Shown one piece after another: positions 6,971 to 16,672 of a DNA stretch of 64,000 nucleotides. Each line of letters begins with the position of its first letter. The first letter of the stretch is position 1. Made by a program: the position numbers and the translations under genes. The DNA is taken from positions 1-64,000 of the forward strand of contig JANOZM010000007.1 of NCBI GenBank assembly GCA_031429355.1, read 5' to 3'. A model generated the notes under the pieces. The model saw only the letters and a list, made by a program, of their open reading frames with translations. It did no database searches and was not told where the DNA came from. Source of the stretch: JANOZM01 sp031429355. Its GTDB lineage: Bacteria > Pseudomonadota > Gammaproteobacteria > Burkholderiales > Burkholderiaceae_E.

Positions 6971-9789
6971 GCCTCAAAGTCTTTAGGGGTCAATGGTCGA
7001 GCAATGAAGTAACCTTGCCCGAACTCACACCCGTAGGCCTTTAAAAATTCCATTTGCTCGGCTGTTTCAATACCTTCAGCAATCACTTGAATTCCTAAAC
7101 CTGAAGCCATCGCTAAAATTGCTTTGACAATAGCAACATCATGAGCATCGTCAGGCAAGTCGCGCGTAAATGAGCGATCAATTTTTACAATATTGACTTC
7201 AAATCGTTTCAGATAACTTAAGCTCGAATAGCCCGTTCCAAAATCGTCTAAAGCAAAAGTAACCCCAATTGACTTTAGCCAGTTCATAGTAGTCATTGAT
7301 GAATCCAAATCTTTCATCATCACACTTTCGGTCAGCTCTAACTCTAGTTGATGCGCATGCAAGCCTGTACACCCAAGTACTTCGGCAACCTTTAATGCAA
7401 AGTTACTATGAGCCCACTGCCGCGCCGACACATTGACGGCTATACGCAAGCTCTCGTAGCCTAACGCTTGCCACGTTGCAACTTGTTGACAAGCTTGCTC
7501 CAGAACCCAATCGCCAATCGCAAGAATAGTGCCGCTGTCTTCAGCAATTGGAATAAAGTCGAGCGGACTCACTGAGCCAAACTCGGGATGATTCCAGCGC
7601 AATAGCGCCTCGGCACCAACAACCTTGCCAGTCGATAAATCTAGTTGTGGTTGATACACCAACGAAAACTGCTTCTCGGCAATTGCTGTTGTTAACGCGG
7701 CTTCAATTTTGGAACGTTTCACCGATGCATCACGGATTGCCGCTGTGAAGTACTCTAGGCGTTTTTTACCGCCCGCTTTCGCCTGATACATTGCTGCATC
7801 TGCTTGGCCAAATAGTTCATCAATGTTTTGACCGTCGTCAGGGAACAAAGCAACGCCAATAGAAGCGCCAACATCCACCTGTGTAGAACCAATCTCTATA
7901 GGTAAATCGAACTGCTTCAAAACACGCTCACAGGCCTGTCGCGCTTGTGCAACCGATTGCAAATCCTCAAGCAGCAAAATAAATTCATCACCGCCTTGTC
8001 GCGCCACGGTATCTGTAGCGCGTAGCGCCGACTTCAATCGTTGAGAAACAGACTTTAACAACTCGTCTCCACCGGCATGTCCATACGAATCGTTAACCCG
8101 TTTAAAATCGTCTAAATCGATAAAGACGACTCCAACTAAATGCTTGAATCTACGGGCTCGTTTAATCGCTTGCTCTGCACGGTCTCTTAATAACGCACGA
8201 TTTGCGACCCCTGTTAACTGGTCGTAGTGAGCGAGTCGTTCTAGGCGTTGATCTAATTCAATTCGATCCGTAACATCTCGTCCGACGATAGCAATCCAAC
8301 CGGTGTGCCCATCTTCGCCTTGAACGCGCTTTAAATTCAAATCCACTGTGCGATAGCCCGAAGCGGCGCTACGCAAGCGAATTCTGGCTGCAGCTTCGTT
8401 AGACTCACGAACAACAGAACGAAAAACCGTTTGATAGTTTTCCAGATCTTGAGCGTGAACATAATTTTCGAAACGTGCTTCAGCGGAAAACGGGTCCGCA
8501 TCCATCCAACGAACAGCAGAAGAACTTCTGTAAACAAAGTGCCCTTTGGTATCAACCATCAGCATCAGTTCATCGATGTTTTCAGAAATTATTTTTAGCT
8601 GCTGATCACGCAAACGTTCTTGGAGAAGTCTGGCAACTTCGGTTGTGCAATCCGTCGCTGTGCCAGTGCAACGGATTGCTCTACCTTCAGTCGAACGTTG
8701 CGTTACACGCCCTTTGAATACAACGATTCGTGATTCACCAATTCGACTGTTTAATGAAACACGTATATCTAAAAATTCAATTTCCGCTTTTAACAGAAGC
8801 ACTACTTGGTCGCGAAGCGCGTCGGAATCAAGCTTAAAGTATTTTGCAAGCGCGGCGCTCGGGGTTAGGGTGGAAAATTCGCAGCCACTCCACTCTTGGA
8901 GGGTCTTATCAATAGTAAACAAGTTACTTTCGAAGTTAAAGTCCCACATACCCAAATTGGCACCTTGCAATGCTAAGGCGAGTCGCTCCTCAATAACTAG
9001 GTTTTTTTCATACATAGAACGCAGTTGAGTCGTATCGGTAACCACCCCTACGATACCGGCCGGCTCGTTGTTTTCACCGTAAAAAAGCGCTTTGTGATGT
9101 TGCAACGTTAGGCGTTCATTGTTTAAATCAACAAAATCGTCAAACTTAACTGTTGGTTGATTTTGATTAAGATCTAGATCTCGGTCTTCACGGTATTTAG
9201 CGCGCTCACTCGGAAACAGATCCTTTAAAGTCTTACCGAGTCCGTCAACTCGGCTAACAGAAAATAGATTTTCGTATGCTGCGTTAAAACCTAAATAACG
9301 CCCTTCGAGGTCTTTAAAGTAAACCGCGTTTGGCATTGACTCTATAACTTGACGCATAAAATTAACACGATTGCCAAGCAACAAGGCAACGCTGGCATGG
9401 TCGGTAATATCCACCGCCGTAATCACAATTCCAATTAAGTCGCCGTTTCGATCGTTTAATCGTGAGCTTGAAGCACTAATTTGGACTGTTTGACCACTTT
9501 TGCGAAGGCGCGTTGTTTCAAAATCATGAATGTGATGCCCTCGGCATGCCTGTCGCCAAATATTGCGACCGGCTTCAAATTGCGATTCGGGAATAAAACG
9601 CGGCTCGCGGCCAATAATTTCCTCCGCAGACCAACCGTATACGCGCTCTGCCGCCCGATTCCATAATTGGATTCGGTAATCCAAATCGATTACGTAAACT
9701 GCAACTGGAATTAGTTCGAGCAATGCGCCCATGTGGGAGTCAAAGTCTGTTTTACTTCGGTCAGCGGTTAAATTGTCGATTACACCCAA
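6907..9789 (-). CDS. PAS-PAS-PAS-PAS-GGDEF-EAL cyclic-di-GMP regulator
   Basis: A 960-aa cytoplasmic signalling protein without evident membrane helices. Four PAS-like sensory domains are seen at about residues 20-140, 145-265, 270-395 and 396-520. A GGDEF domain follows (about 530-690) with an intact active site (RQGGDEFILLLED), and then an EAL domain (about 705-950) with AEALLRWNHPE, an ESVMMKD glutamate, DDFGTGYSS and VKIDRSF. Both the diguanylate cyclase and phosphodiesterase sites look complete, so either or both activities are possible. Signals sensed by the PAS domains are unknown. It could feed the c-di-GMP pool used by the exopolysaccharide locus 20 kb away, which is inference only. 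Confidence 0.93.
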   Translation of the reverse strand: MGVIDNLTADRSKTDFDSHMGALLELIPVAVYVIDLDYRIQLWNRAAERVYGWSAEEIIGREPRFIPESQFEAGRNIWRQACRGHHIHDFETTRLRKSGQTVQISASSSRLNDRNGDLIGIVITAVDITDHASVALLLGNRVNFMRQVIESMPNAVYFKDLEGRYLGFNAAYENLFSVSRVDGLGKTLKDLFPSERAKYREDRDLDLNQNQPTVKFDDFVDLNNERLTLQHHKALFYGENNEPAGIVGVVTDTTQLRSMYEKNLVIEERLALALQGANLGMWDFNFESNLFTIDKTLQEWSGCEFSTLTPSAALAKYFKLDSDALRDQVVLLLKAEIEFLDIRVSLNSRIGESRIVVFKGRVTQRSTEGRAIRCTGTATDCTTEVARLLQERLRDQQLKIISENIDELMLMVDTKGHFVYRSSSAVRWMDADPFSAEARFENYVHAQDLENYQTVFRSVVRESNEAAARIRLRSAASGYRTVDLNLKRVQGEDGHTGWIAIVGRDVTDRIELDQRLERLAHYDQLTGVANRALLRDRAEQAIKRARRFKHLVGVVFIDLDDFKRVNDSYGHAGGDELLKSVSQRLKSALRATDTVARQGGDEFILLLEDLQSVAQARQACERVLKQFDLPIEIGSTQVDVGASIGVALFPDDGQNIDELFGQADAAMYQAKAGGKKRLEYFTAAIRDASVKRSKIEAALTTAIAEKQFSLVYQPQLDLSTGKVVGAEALLRWNHPEFGSVSPLDFIPIAEDSGTILAIGDWVLEQACQQVATWQALGYESLRIAVNVSARQWAHSNFALKVAEVLGCTGLHAHQLELELTESVMMKDLDSSMTTMNWLKSIGVTFALDDFGTGYSSLSYLKRFEVNIVKIDRSFTRDLPDDAHDVAIVKAILAMASGLGIQVIAEGIETAEQMEFLKAYGCEFGQGYFIARPLTPKDFEAQFLTPTLAINASNTGLSISH

Positions 9790-9956
9790 AATAGAATCTC
9801 GTTCAATCTGCGCTAAAGTGCGCTAGTCATTGAAGTGTGCAGCTTCTGCGGTGTGGCATAGTTATCGGTACAGCCGATTGGCCGCAAATAGCGGTTTAGT
9901 GGTCTTTCGTTATTCACGATTTTTTTAACAGTCTGATTTACACAAGGAGAATCAAA

Positions 9957-10460
9957 ATGGGTCTTTTATCATTCATCAAAACGGCTGGCGAAAAACTGTT
10001 CGGCAAAGGCGAAGCACAGGCAGCGCAAGCAGCAGCCAGTGCTGACCCAAGTCCAGAGAAAATTGACGCCGCAAACCAAACTGCAGCGCAAGCAATCTTG
10101 ACGTACATCGAAACCATGCAAATTGATGCTTCCGGCGTCAGTGTCGAGTTTGACGCAGCAGAATCAGCGGTTACTGTTTCAGGACAAGTCGCCGATCAAT
10201 CGACTAAAGAGAAAATTCTGTTGTGTTGCGGAAATGTGCACGGCGTTGGTCAAGTTAACGACATGCTCACGGTTGCCGAGCCAGCCGACGAAGCGCAATA
10301 CTACACAGTAGTAAGCGGCGATAGCCTATCGAAAATTGCTAAAGAGTTTTATGGCGACGCTAGCGTATACAACGCTATTTTTGAAGCAAACCGTCCAATG
10401 TTGAGCCATCCAGATAAAATTTATCCAGGCCAGATGTTGCGTATACCAGCTGAGGCTTAA
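9957..10460 (+). CDS. kbp: Kbp-like BON-LysM potassium-binding protein
   Basis: A 167-aa protein matching E. coli Kbp (YgaU), a cytoplasmic K+-binding protein, in both architecture and motifs. The N-terminus MGLLSFIKTAGEKLFGKG resembles the Kbp start. A BON domain spans about residues 45-105 (VTVSGQVADQSTKEKILL). A LysM domain ends the protein (YYTVVSGDSLSKIAKEFYG to KIYPGQMLRIP). There is no signal peptide, which argues against a peptidoglycan role despite the LysM. A strong Shine-Dalgarno (AAGGAGA) precedes the ATG, and a strong terminator follows. Confidence 0.9.
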   Translation: MGLLSFIKTAGEKLFGKGEAQAAQAAASADPSPEKIDAANQTAAQAILTYIETMQIDASGVSVEFDAAESAVTVSGQVADQSTKEKILLCCGNVHGVGQVNDMLTVAEPADEAQYYTVVSGDSLSKIAKEFYGDASVYNAIFEANRPMLSHPDKIYPGQMLRIPAEA

Positions 10461-10511
10461 TTAGTTAATTCAGCCCTAGGTTACATAGCAAGCCGACCTT
10501 AGTCGGTTTTC

Positions 10512-10554
10512 AAAAAAAGCCCCAATACAATTGGTTTTGTATTGGGGCTTTTTA
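10512..10554 (+). terminator. Strong bidirectional intrinsic terminator
   Basis: A perfect stem of 17 or more base pairs (AAAAAGCCCCAATACAA and its complement) with a five-base TTGGT loop, flanked by A and T runs on both sides. It closes the kbp transcript and can also stop transcription coming from hemH on the minus strand. Confidence 0.9.
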
Positions 10555-10583
10555 TTTGAAAACGAATTGCGTTAAACAAAAAA

Positions 10584-10615
10584 GAGTACGAGCGCCTAAG
10601 AGCACGAGCACTTAA
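10584..10615. repeat. Two 16-nt tandem units after hemH
   Basis: Units 10584-10599 (GAGTACGAGCGCCTAA) and 10600-10615 (GAGCACGAGCACTTAA) differ at only three or four positions. On the minus strand each carries a TTA/TAA-type end just downstream of the hemH stop codon. Confidence 0.65.
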
Positions 10616-10625
10616 TTTACGGGCG

Positions 10626-11738
10626 TTACTTCGTCGAGCCTAAAGCAGCGGCTGCTTGTTTTTGCATCAACAAATCGGCATTTGCAACTTTTGCTTCTGC
10701 GGGAGCCAACTGTTTTGTAGGCCAAGCCTGCATATGGCGAAGTGCTAATTGCCCGAGGCTAGCAATAAAGTTTCCGTCATCGTTAATGCACGGAATATAG
10801 TTGTATTCGCCACCACCAGCGGCATGAAAATCCTCTTTACCTTCAAGCGCAATTTCTTCTAGTGTTTCTAAGCAATCGACAATAAAGCCAGGGCAAAAAA
10901 CATCGACGCGGCCTTTTACTTTTTTAGCCACTGCCGCTAAGACTGTTGTTGTATACGGTTGCAGCCATTCCGCACGCCCAAATCGTGACTGAAAACTTAG
11001 GGAATATTGTTCTTTAGTTAAGCCTAAACGTTCGGCCAACAAGCGGCCGGTTTTTAGACACTCGCAATGGTAAGGGTCACCTAAAGTTAACGAGCGCCTA
11101 GGTACGCCATGAAAGGTCATCACAAAATGCTCGGGCCTACCATCGCGCTCCCAATGTTTATTGACATGCGCTGCCAACGCATCAATGTAGCCTGGGTCGT
11201 CATGAAAATGTTTAATGGTACGAATTTCAGGCTGATTGCGCCATAGCGCCAATTCTTTAAACACTGCATCAAGTGCAGTGGCTGATGTGGCAGCCGCATA
11301 TTGCGGATACATGGGCAACACTAACAAACGTTCCATCCCTTTTTCGCGCAACTGCCGTAACACGCTACTGACTGACGGTTGACCGTAGCGCATGGCTAGA
11401 ACGACATCAACATCATGCCCTTGTTCGCCAACCCAACCTTTTAATAACTTGGCTTGTTTTACGCTATTGACCCTAAGCGGCGACCCGTCTTTAGTCCAAA
11501 TTGCAGCGTACTTGGCGGCCGATTTACGAGGGCGCACATTAAGGATAATTCCATACAAAATAAACTTCCACACCAACGCGGGAATTTCAACGACCCGAGG
11601 ATCGCTTAAAAACTCGCGTAAATAACGGCGCAAAGCCGTTGGGGTTGGCTCATCAGGCGTGCCGAGCTGAACCAACAATAGGGCCGTGCGTGCGCCTTGA
11701 CCATGGGCAAACGACTCGGAAGCGGAAAACTTATTCAT
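10626..11738 (-). CDS. hemH: Ferrochelatase
   Basis: HemH inserts Fe2+ into protoporphyrin IX, the last step of heme synthesis. The 370-aa product starts at the ATG at 11738 (MNKFSASESF); an upstream in-frame extension is rejected because it lies inside the preceding gene. Motifs seen are LLVQLGTPDEPT near the N-terminus, GSPLRV, VLAMRYGQPS, the active-site VMTFHGVPRRS, the SFQSRFGRAEWLQPYT segment, and FCPGFIVDCLETLEEI. Length is normal for the bacterial enzyme. The 5' end overlaps the preceding NTF2-like gene by four bases (ATGA type), so the two are translationally coupled. Confidence 0.97.
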   Translation of the reverse strand: MNKFSASESFAHGQGARTALLLVQLGTPDEPTPTALRRYLREFLSDPRVVEIPALVWKFILYGIILNVRPRKSAAKYAAIWTKDGSPLRVNSVKQAKLLKGWVGEQGHDVDVVLAMRYGQPSVSSVLRQLREKGMERLLVLPMYPQYAAATSATALDAVFKELALWRNQPEIRTIKHFHDDPGYIDALAAHVNKHWERDGRPEHFVMTFHGVPRRSLTLGDPYHCECLKTGRLLAERLGLTKEQYSLSFQSRFGRAEWLQPYTTTVLAAVAKKVKGRVDVFCPGFIVDCLETLEEIALEGKEDFHAAGGGEYNYIPCINDDGNFIASLGQLALRHMQAWPTKQLAPAEAKVANADLLMQKQAAAALGSTK

Positions 11739-12298
11739 TGCCCGATTGTGCCAGCAGCTTGCTCTAGTCGGGATTGGGCACTTCGTTGCACGCTGCGTTG
11801 ATACCACGGCATTGCACCAAACGCTAAGCCGGTTAAACCGAGTGCTTGTCGACTCCAACGCCAAAAATTGTACTCATCGACCTGGCGCACAATTTTGTCA
11901 TCCCAAATCGCTAAGGTACTAAGCACTTCGTTGCTAACCGAGCGGTTTTGGTAAAGATAACTAGCGGTCCATAGCACTTGCGCCTTGCGCTCATCGCCAA
12001 ATAGAACGCGATATTCCAACTTCAAGTTGTTTAGGCTATGGGAATTTTTTGACCCACTTTTTAACGTTGACGTTTCTGCAGCACTTAGCAATTGGTGCCA
12101 CCTATAGACAATGCGCTCTTCGCGCAAATCGGGGTAGACCGGGTCACTAAAGCTGGCTTTATCGTGGTAACAGCGCGCCATAGTTTGCCAATCACTTGCA
12201 GCAAATGCTTCGAAGAAACGGCCTACTACCGGAGAGAGATAAACTAAATTAGGCTGGCTGGTATCGCCTGGGGCCGAAACTTCAGGCATAACATCCAA
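11735..12298 (-). CDS. NTF2/SnoaL-like protein
   Basis: A 187-aa protein with an NTF2-like cone fold suggested by VVGRFFEAFAASDWQTMARCYHDKASFSDPVY near the N-terminus, the usual opening helix and strand of the SnoaL group, and a later beta-rich part (KAQVLWTASYLY, VRQVDEYNFWRWSRQALG). Such proteins are often annotated as nuclear transport factor 2 family; no catalytic residues can be assigned. It lies between hrcA and hemH on the same strand, eight bases from hrcA and overlapping hemH, so it is part of that operon. Function unknown. Confidence 0.8.
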   Translation of the reverse strand: MDVMPEVSAPGDTSQPNLVYLSPVVGRFFEAFAASDWQTMARCYHDKASFSDPVYPDLREERIVYRWHQLLSAAETSTLKSGSKNSHSLNNLKLEYRVLFGDERKAQVLWTASYLYQNRSVSNEVLSTLAIWDDKIVRQVDEYNFWRWSRQALGLTGLAFGAMPWYQRSVQRSAQSRLEQAAGTIGQ

Positions 12299-12305
12299 TC
12301 TTTTG

Positions 12306-13358
12306 TTAACTGTGCGAGTTATTGCTTTGGTGGGACAGGGCGGTGCTCACTAACTTAGCGGTTAAATCAACCATCGGTATTACCCTGTCGTAAGCCATCC
12401 GGCTAGGGCCAATAACGCCTAAAGTACCCACAACTCGGCCATCCACTTCGTAAGGTGCTGTAACTACGCTCATCGAATCGAAAGGCAATAATTTTGAGTC
12501 GCCACCAATAAAAATTTGCACCCCCTCGGCGCGGTTTGACGCGTCGAGTAACTGCAAAAGGCCCGATTTTTGCTCAAACATACTAAACATTTCGCGTAAG
12601 CGCTGGGTATTTTCTGATAACTCGGCAACGTCTAACAAGTTGCTTTGCCCCGAAATCATGACTTGAGCTTCGGCTTCTGGGCCAGAAACGGCCTCGGTGC
12701 TTGCTTGGACTGCGCGGCGCATTAGGCTACTAATACTATCGCCGATTGAACTTAATTCATTTTGCAAGCGGGATTGAATTTCAGCGAAACTGGCACCCGC
12801 AAAATGTTGATTAATATAGTTGGTCGCTTCGGTCAACTGTGACGCGCTATAGTCTTTTTCCAGCTGCAACACCCGATTCTGAATATCGCCTTGCGGGGTA
12901 ACCACAATCAACAATAAGCGGCGCTCGCCGAGGCGTAAAAATTCGATTTGGCGAAACGTCTGCGCACGCTGGGGGGTTAAAACAACGCCAGCAAAATGGG
13001 ACATGCTTGAAAGTAAATTAGCCGCCGAGGTTAAAATACGCTGGGGTTGATCGGCATGAATTTGTTCGCTAATTTGACCCGACAACCGCTCTGAATGCTG
13101 CAGCTGCATCGGGTCGATCGTCAGTAAAGTATCGACAAAAAACCGGTAACCGCGCGGGGTCGGTATACGCCCCGCCGAAGTGTGGGGACTAGCAATTAAA
13201 CCCAGCTCTTCAAGGTCGGCCATCACGTTGCGTACAGTCGCAGCCGAAAGGTCTAAACCGGCGTAACGCGAAAGGGTACGGGAGCCGACCGGTTGCCCGT
13301 CGGCAATGTAACGCTCGATCAGCGTCTTTAACAGGGTTTTTGAACGGCTATCCAACAT
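12306..13358 (-). CDS. hrcA: Heat-inducible transcription repressor HrcA
   Basis: HrcA represses chaperone genes by binding CIRCE elements, with GroEL as the temperature-sensing partner. The 350-aa product has the N-terminal winged helix (LIERYIADGQPVGSRTLSR, SAATVRNVMADLEELG), the SAGRIPTPRGYRFFVDTLL signature, and a long regulatory domain ending in GVIGPSRMAYDRVIPMVD. Length and motifs are normal. No CIRCE inverted repeat is visible in this window, including upstream of grpE, so its targets probably lie elsewhere (groESL is the usual one). Confidence 0.96.
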   Translation of the reverse strand: MLDSRSKTLLKTLIERYIADGQPVGSRTLSRYAGLDLSAATVRNVMADLEELGLIASPHTSAGRIPTPRGYRFFVDTLLTIDPMQLQHSERLSGQISEQIHADQPQRILTSAANLLSSMSHFAGVVLTPQRAQTFRQIEFLRLGERRLLLIVVTPQGDIQNRVLQLEKDYSASQLTEATNYINQHFAGASFAEIQSRLQNELSSIGDSISSLMRRAVQASTEAVSGPEAEAQVMISGQSNLLDVAELSENTQRLREMFSMFEQKSGLLQLLDASNRAEGVQIFIGGDSKLLPFDSMSVVTAPYEVDGRVVGTLGVIGPSRMAYDRVIPMVDLTAKLVSTALSHQSNNSHS

Positions 13359-13415
13359 AAGTCGTAAGACTAACAGCTAATGAGCATGTCTCGCAATTTG
13401 TGCTTTAATCAGGTT

Positions 13416-14378
13416 ATGGAACCTGTATCGAAAACGTCGCGCTTTAAAAAAGTCGCCATTATTGGCCGCCAACAAACTCCGGGCATCGAAGCCACACTCA
13501 TTGGCATTGCCCAGTGGCTCGAGGCGCGGGGTATTGCCGTCGTATTTGAGGCCGAGGGCGCTACGCAACTTTTAAGCGATGCTAGCGACGAGGCCAAAGC
13601 CAAAATCAAAACTATTTCGGTCGACGACATACCGACTGCTGCGGACCTTGCTATTGTGGTGGGTGGCGATGGCACCATGTTAGGTTTGGCGCGATCGGTC
13701 GCCGGATCGAAAATTCCGCTGCTTGGAATTAACCACGGCCGTTTGGGTTTTATGACCGACATCCCTTTAAGTCATTGGCCCGACGTTTTAGAAGATATTT
13801 TTGCCGGAAACTACAAAGAAGAAATTCGTAGTTTATTGACCGCAAAAGTAATGCGTAACGGTCAAGCAGTATTTAGCGCGCCAGCTTTAAACGATGTAGT
13901 TATTAGCCGAGGCAGTAGTGGTCGCATGGTCGATATTCAAGTGGATGTCGATGGTGTGTTTATGTACGCGCAACGCGCTGATGGGCTTATTGTTTCTACG
14001 CCAACCGGTTCTACCGCCTACGCGCTATCGGCTAACGGACCAATTTTATATCCTAGCTTAGCCGGTATTGTTTTGGTGCCCGTTGCGCCTCAGTCACTAT
14101 CGAACCGACCTATTGTATTGCCCGAAACTTGCAAAATTGCAATCCGAGTGCAAGATGCTGACGAAGCACGCGTGCATTGCGATATGCAAGTATTTGCAGC
14201 GCTCGAAGAAAACGATGTTATTGAAGTAAGCCTGCACGAAACCGGCGTACATTTTATTCATCCACCCGAACACAGTTTTTTTGCGACTTTGCGCCAAAAA
14301 TTAAATTGGCACGCGGCGCCACAAGGCCATACGGATATGCGATTCTCCGACCGCCGTGGCGAAGATCGAAGTATTTAA
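13416..14378 (+). CDS. nadK: NAD kinase
   Basis: NadK phosphorylates NAD to NADP in the cytoplasm. The product is about 320 aa with the GGDGTML motif (VVGGDGTMLGLAR), the NHGRLGFMTD motif, and the TPTGSTAYALSANGP substrate loop. An ATG at 13380 gives 12 extra residues, but 13416 fits the family N-terminus (KVAIIGRQ close to the start) and leaves space for a promoter between the divergent hrcA and nadK genes. The choice is not certain. recN follows 29 bases downstream, the usual Burkholderiales order. Confidence 0.95.
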   Translation: MEPVSKTSRFKKVAIIGRQQTPGIEATLIGIAQWLEARGIAVVFEAEGATQLLSDASDEAKAKIKTISVDDIPTAADLAIVVGGDGTMLGLARSVAGSKIPLLGINHGRLGFMTDIPLSHWPDVLEDIFAGNYKEEIRSLLTAKVMRNGQAVFSAPALNDVVISRGSSGRMVDIQVDVDGVFMYAQRADGLIVSTPTGSTAYALSANGPILYPSLAGIVLVPVAPQSLSNRPIVLPETCKIAIRVQDADEARVHCDMQVFAALEENDVIEVSLHETGVHFIHPPEHSFFATLRQKLNWHAAPQGHTDMRFSDRRGEDRSI

Positions 14379-14407
14379 TAAATTTATTCTGAAATTGAGT
14401 TAGCCCA

Positions 14408-16051
14408 GTGTTGCGCGTACTACGTTTATCTAATTTCGTTATTGTTCAAACTTTAGAAGTCGATTTTGGTCGAGGGTTTACCGTTCTTACCGGTGAAACC
14501 GGTGCCGGAAAATCGATTCTTATTGATGCTTTAGGCCTTTTACTAGGCGGTCGCGGCGATGCCAGTTTTGTGCGCGAAGGCGCTAGCAAAGCCGAGTTAA
14601 CGGGTATTTTTCAGGCAACACCAGCCGCTAGTGCATGGATAGCCGAACGTGAAATTGAAATTAGCGATCAAGAGATCGTATTGCGACGTATCCTCGATAG
14701 CGAAGGACGCAGCCGCGCTTTTGTAAACGATACGCCAACCACTTTGCAAGCCTTACGCGAGCTGGGTGAATCGTTAATCGACGTGCATGGGCAACACGCC
14801 AGTTTATGGTTAACCAAAACCGGCATGCAGCGCCAATTACTTGATGATTTTGCTGGGCATCACGAACTCAATGCGCAAGTTTTGGCAGCATGGAAATTAC
14901 GCCAACAAACGCAAGATCAGGTCACTCGGGCTCAGCAAGCCCAACAGGGCGATAATGAGCGTAAAGAGCGCTTAGAATGGATTGTGGGCGAACTAAAAAC
15001 CTTGCGCCCGGTTGACGGCGAATGGGAAACATTAGCCCTAGATCACAAACGTTTATCCAATGCCACCAATTTAATTCAAGGCGCACAAAACGCCCATGAA
15101 GCACTGAGCGAGCGCGACCATTCCATCTTGCAAGAGCTAGAGCAATTAGGCAGTAAAGTTGGTATTTTAAGTTCAAGTGACCCCACCCTAGCGCCGCTAC
15201 AAGAATTGCTGCAACAAGCCAGCATTGCCGTTGCAGAAGCTGCCGATGGATTTGGCAAGTACCTCGATAAAGCGAGCGCTGATCCCGAACGACTCAACCA
15301 ACTAGATGAACGAATTGGCGCTTTACATACCGCGGCGCGAAAATTCAAAACTCAAGCCATCGAACTGCCCGCGTTGCTTGCGCGCGAGAGCGCTAACTTA
15401 GAAAGTCTGCAGGCTGCACAGGACTTAGTCGGGCTCGAGAAAAAATACCAAGAAGCCGATGCTGCTTTTATTAAATTGGCTCAAACCATTAGCAAAGGTC
15501 GCAAGCAAGTTGCCAAAAAAATCGCCAAATCGGTCAGCGATAGTTTGCAAGGCTTAGGCATGGTGGGCGCACAACTTTCAGTAGCCATTGCGGCCGCAAA
15601 TCCCGGCCCTTCGGGTAGCGATGAGGTCGAATTTCAAATTGCCGGACATGCGGGCGCTAGCCCTCGCCCGCTGGGAAAAATTGCTTCAGGTGGCGAGTTA
15701 TCTCGGGTGAGCTTAGCCTTGGCGGTCGTTGCCGCCGCCGCAAATCCAGTACCCACTTTAATTTTTGATGAAGCCGATGCCGGTGTTGGTGGAGCGGTGG
15801 CAGAAATGATTGGCCACTTAATGCGTGAGCTTGGTAGCAACCGCCAAGTGCTTTGCGTAACCCATTTACCGCAAGTAGCAGCCCTAGCCCACGAGCATTG
15901 GCAAGTTAGCAAGACCACCGATGCACAAGGTATTCGATCGGCCATAACGCGACTGGATAAAAAAGCCCGCGTCGATGAAATTGCGCGCATGCTGGGAGGC
16001 GTTGAAATTACATCAACCACGCGCAAACATGCGATGGAATTGTTGCGGTAG
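14408..16051 (+). CDS. recN: DNA repair protein RecN
   Basis: RecN is an SMC-like ATPase that acts early in double-strand break repair. The 547-aa product starts with a GTG and has the N-terminal Walker A (TGETGAGKSILIDALGLLLG), a long coiled-coil rich in Gln, Glu and Leu (about residues 155-380), the ABC signature (KIASGGELSRVSLALAVVAA) and Walker B (LIFDEADAGVGG). Complete. It follows nadK closely and ends 108 bases before the convergent fur gene, in a region full of short tandem repeats. Confidence 0.97.
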   Translation: MLRVLRLSNFVIVQTLEVDFGRGFTVLTGETGAGKSILIDALGLLLGGRGDASFVREGASKAELTGIFQATPAASAWIAEREIEISDQEIVLRRILDSEGRSRAFVNDTPTTLQALRELGESLIDVHGQHASLWLTKTGMQRQLLDDFAGHHELNAQVLAAWKLRQQTQDQVTRAQQAQQGDNERKERLEWIVGELKTLRPVDGEWETLALDHKRLSNATNLIQGAQNAHEALSERDHSILQELEQLGSKVGILSSSDPTLAPLQELLQQASIAVAEAADGFGKYLDKASADPERLNQLDERIGALHTAARKFKTQAIELPALLARESANLESLQAAQDLVGLEKKYQEADAAFIKLAQTISKGRKQVAKKIAKSVSDSLQGLGMVGAQLSVAIAAANPGPSGSDEVEFQIAGHAGASPRPLGKIASGGELSRVSLALAVVAAAANPVPTLIFDEADAGVGGAVAEMIGHLMRELGSNRQVLCVTHLPQVAALAHEHWQVSKTTDAQGIRSAITRLDKKARVDEIARMLGGVEITSTTRKHAMELLR

Positions 16052-16068
16052 ATAAAGTTGCGTTGTAA

Positions 16069-16156
16069 AAGTGATCGCTAGACAAGTTACTGCTAGAGAA
16101 TTAAACAACAGGCTTTATTTAAACAACGGGCTTTATTTTTAAACAGCAGGTTTGAT
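16069..16156. repeat. Short tandem repeats between recN and fur
   Basis: Two families lie side by side. The first is two 15-nt units (16069-16083 and 16084-16098) that both contain GCTAGA. The second is three 18-20-nt units (about 16101-16118, 16119-16138, 16139-16156) built on TTAAACAACAGGCTTTAT. Together they fill most of the intergenic space and repeat stop-codon-like triplets (TAG, TAA) after both convergent genes. Confidence 0.7.
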
Positions 16157-16159
16157 TTG

Positions 16160-16594
16160 CTATTTTGGTGTTTGCCGATGCTGACAATTTTGCTTTGTAC
16201 AAACTGCATATAAAGCCAAAGCATGTTCTTGCAACTCAAAGCCTTTTTCGGCAGCTACTAATTTTTGTCGTGATTCAATTTCTGGATCAAAAAACTCTTC
16301 GACGCGTCCGCAAGTGAGGCAAACTAAATGGTCATGATGGCTGCCTTCGTCCAACTCGAAAACGGCTTTACCCGATTCAAAATTACTGCGTTTTAAGACA
16401 CCGGCTTGTTCGAATTGAGTCAAAACACGATATACAGTGGCTAATCCAATATCCATGCGTTCGGTGAGTAAAATGCGGTAAACGTCTTCAGCGCTCATGT
16501 GGCGAACGTCGCCACGCTCGAAAATCTCTAAAATTTTCATGCGTGGTAAGGTGGCTTTTAAGCCAGCGGTTCTTAGGTCGCGGGTAGATGTCAT
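16160..16594 (-). CDS. fur: Ferric uptake regulator Fur
   Basis: Fur is the iron-responsive repressor of iron uptake genes. The 144-aa product has the N-terminal winged helix (GLKATLPRMKILEIFE, GLATVYRVLTQFEQAGVL), the metal-site motif with GSHHDHLVCLTCGRVEEF, and a second Cys pair (CTKQNCQH). It is divergent from bamE with 78 bases between the start codons, an arrangement conserved in beta- and gamma-proteobacteria. Confidence 0.97.
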   Translation of the reverse strand: MTSTRDLRTAGLKATLPRMKILEIFERGDVRHMSAEDVYRILLTERMDIGLATVYRVLTQFEQAGVLKRSNFESGKAVFELDEGSHHDHLVCLTCGRVEEFFDPEIESRQKLVAAEKGFELQEHALALYAVCTKQNCQHRQTPK

Positions 16595-16672
16595 GTTTTC
16601 GCTCTAGTTTTTCGTATCATAACGTCTTTGGGAAACCCTTGGCTGCGGCCATCACAGTAGAAAGTTAGTCCA

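Noticed and set aside
11739..11864. 42-residue upstream extension of ferrochelatase
   Set aside because: It is antisense-free but lies within the NTF2-like gene in another frame, and ferrochelatases of normal length start at the ATG at 11738, with coupling by a four-base overlap.
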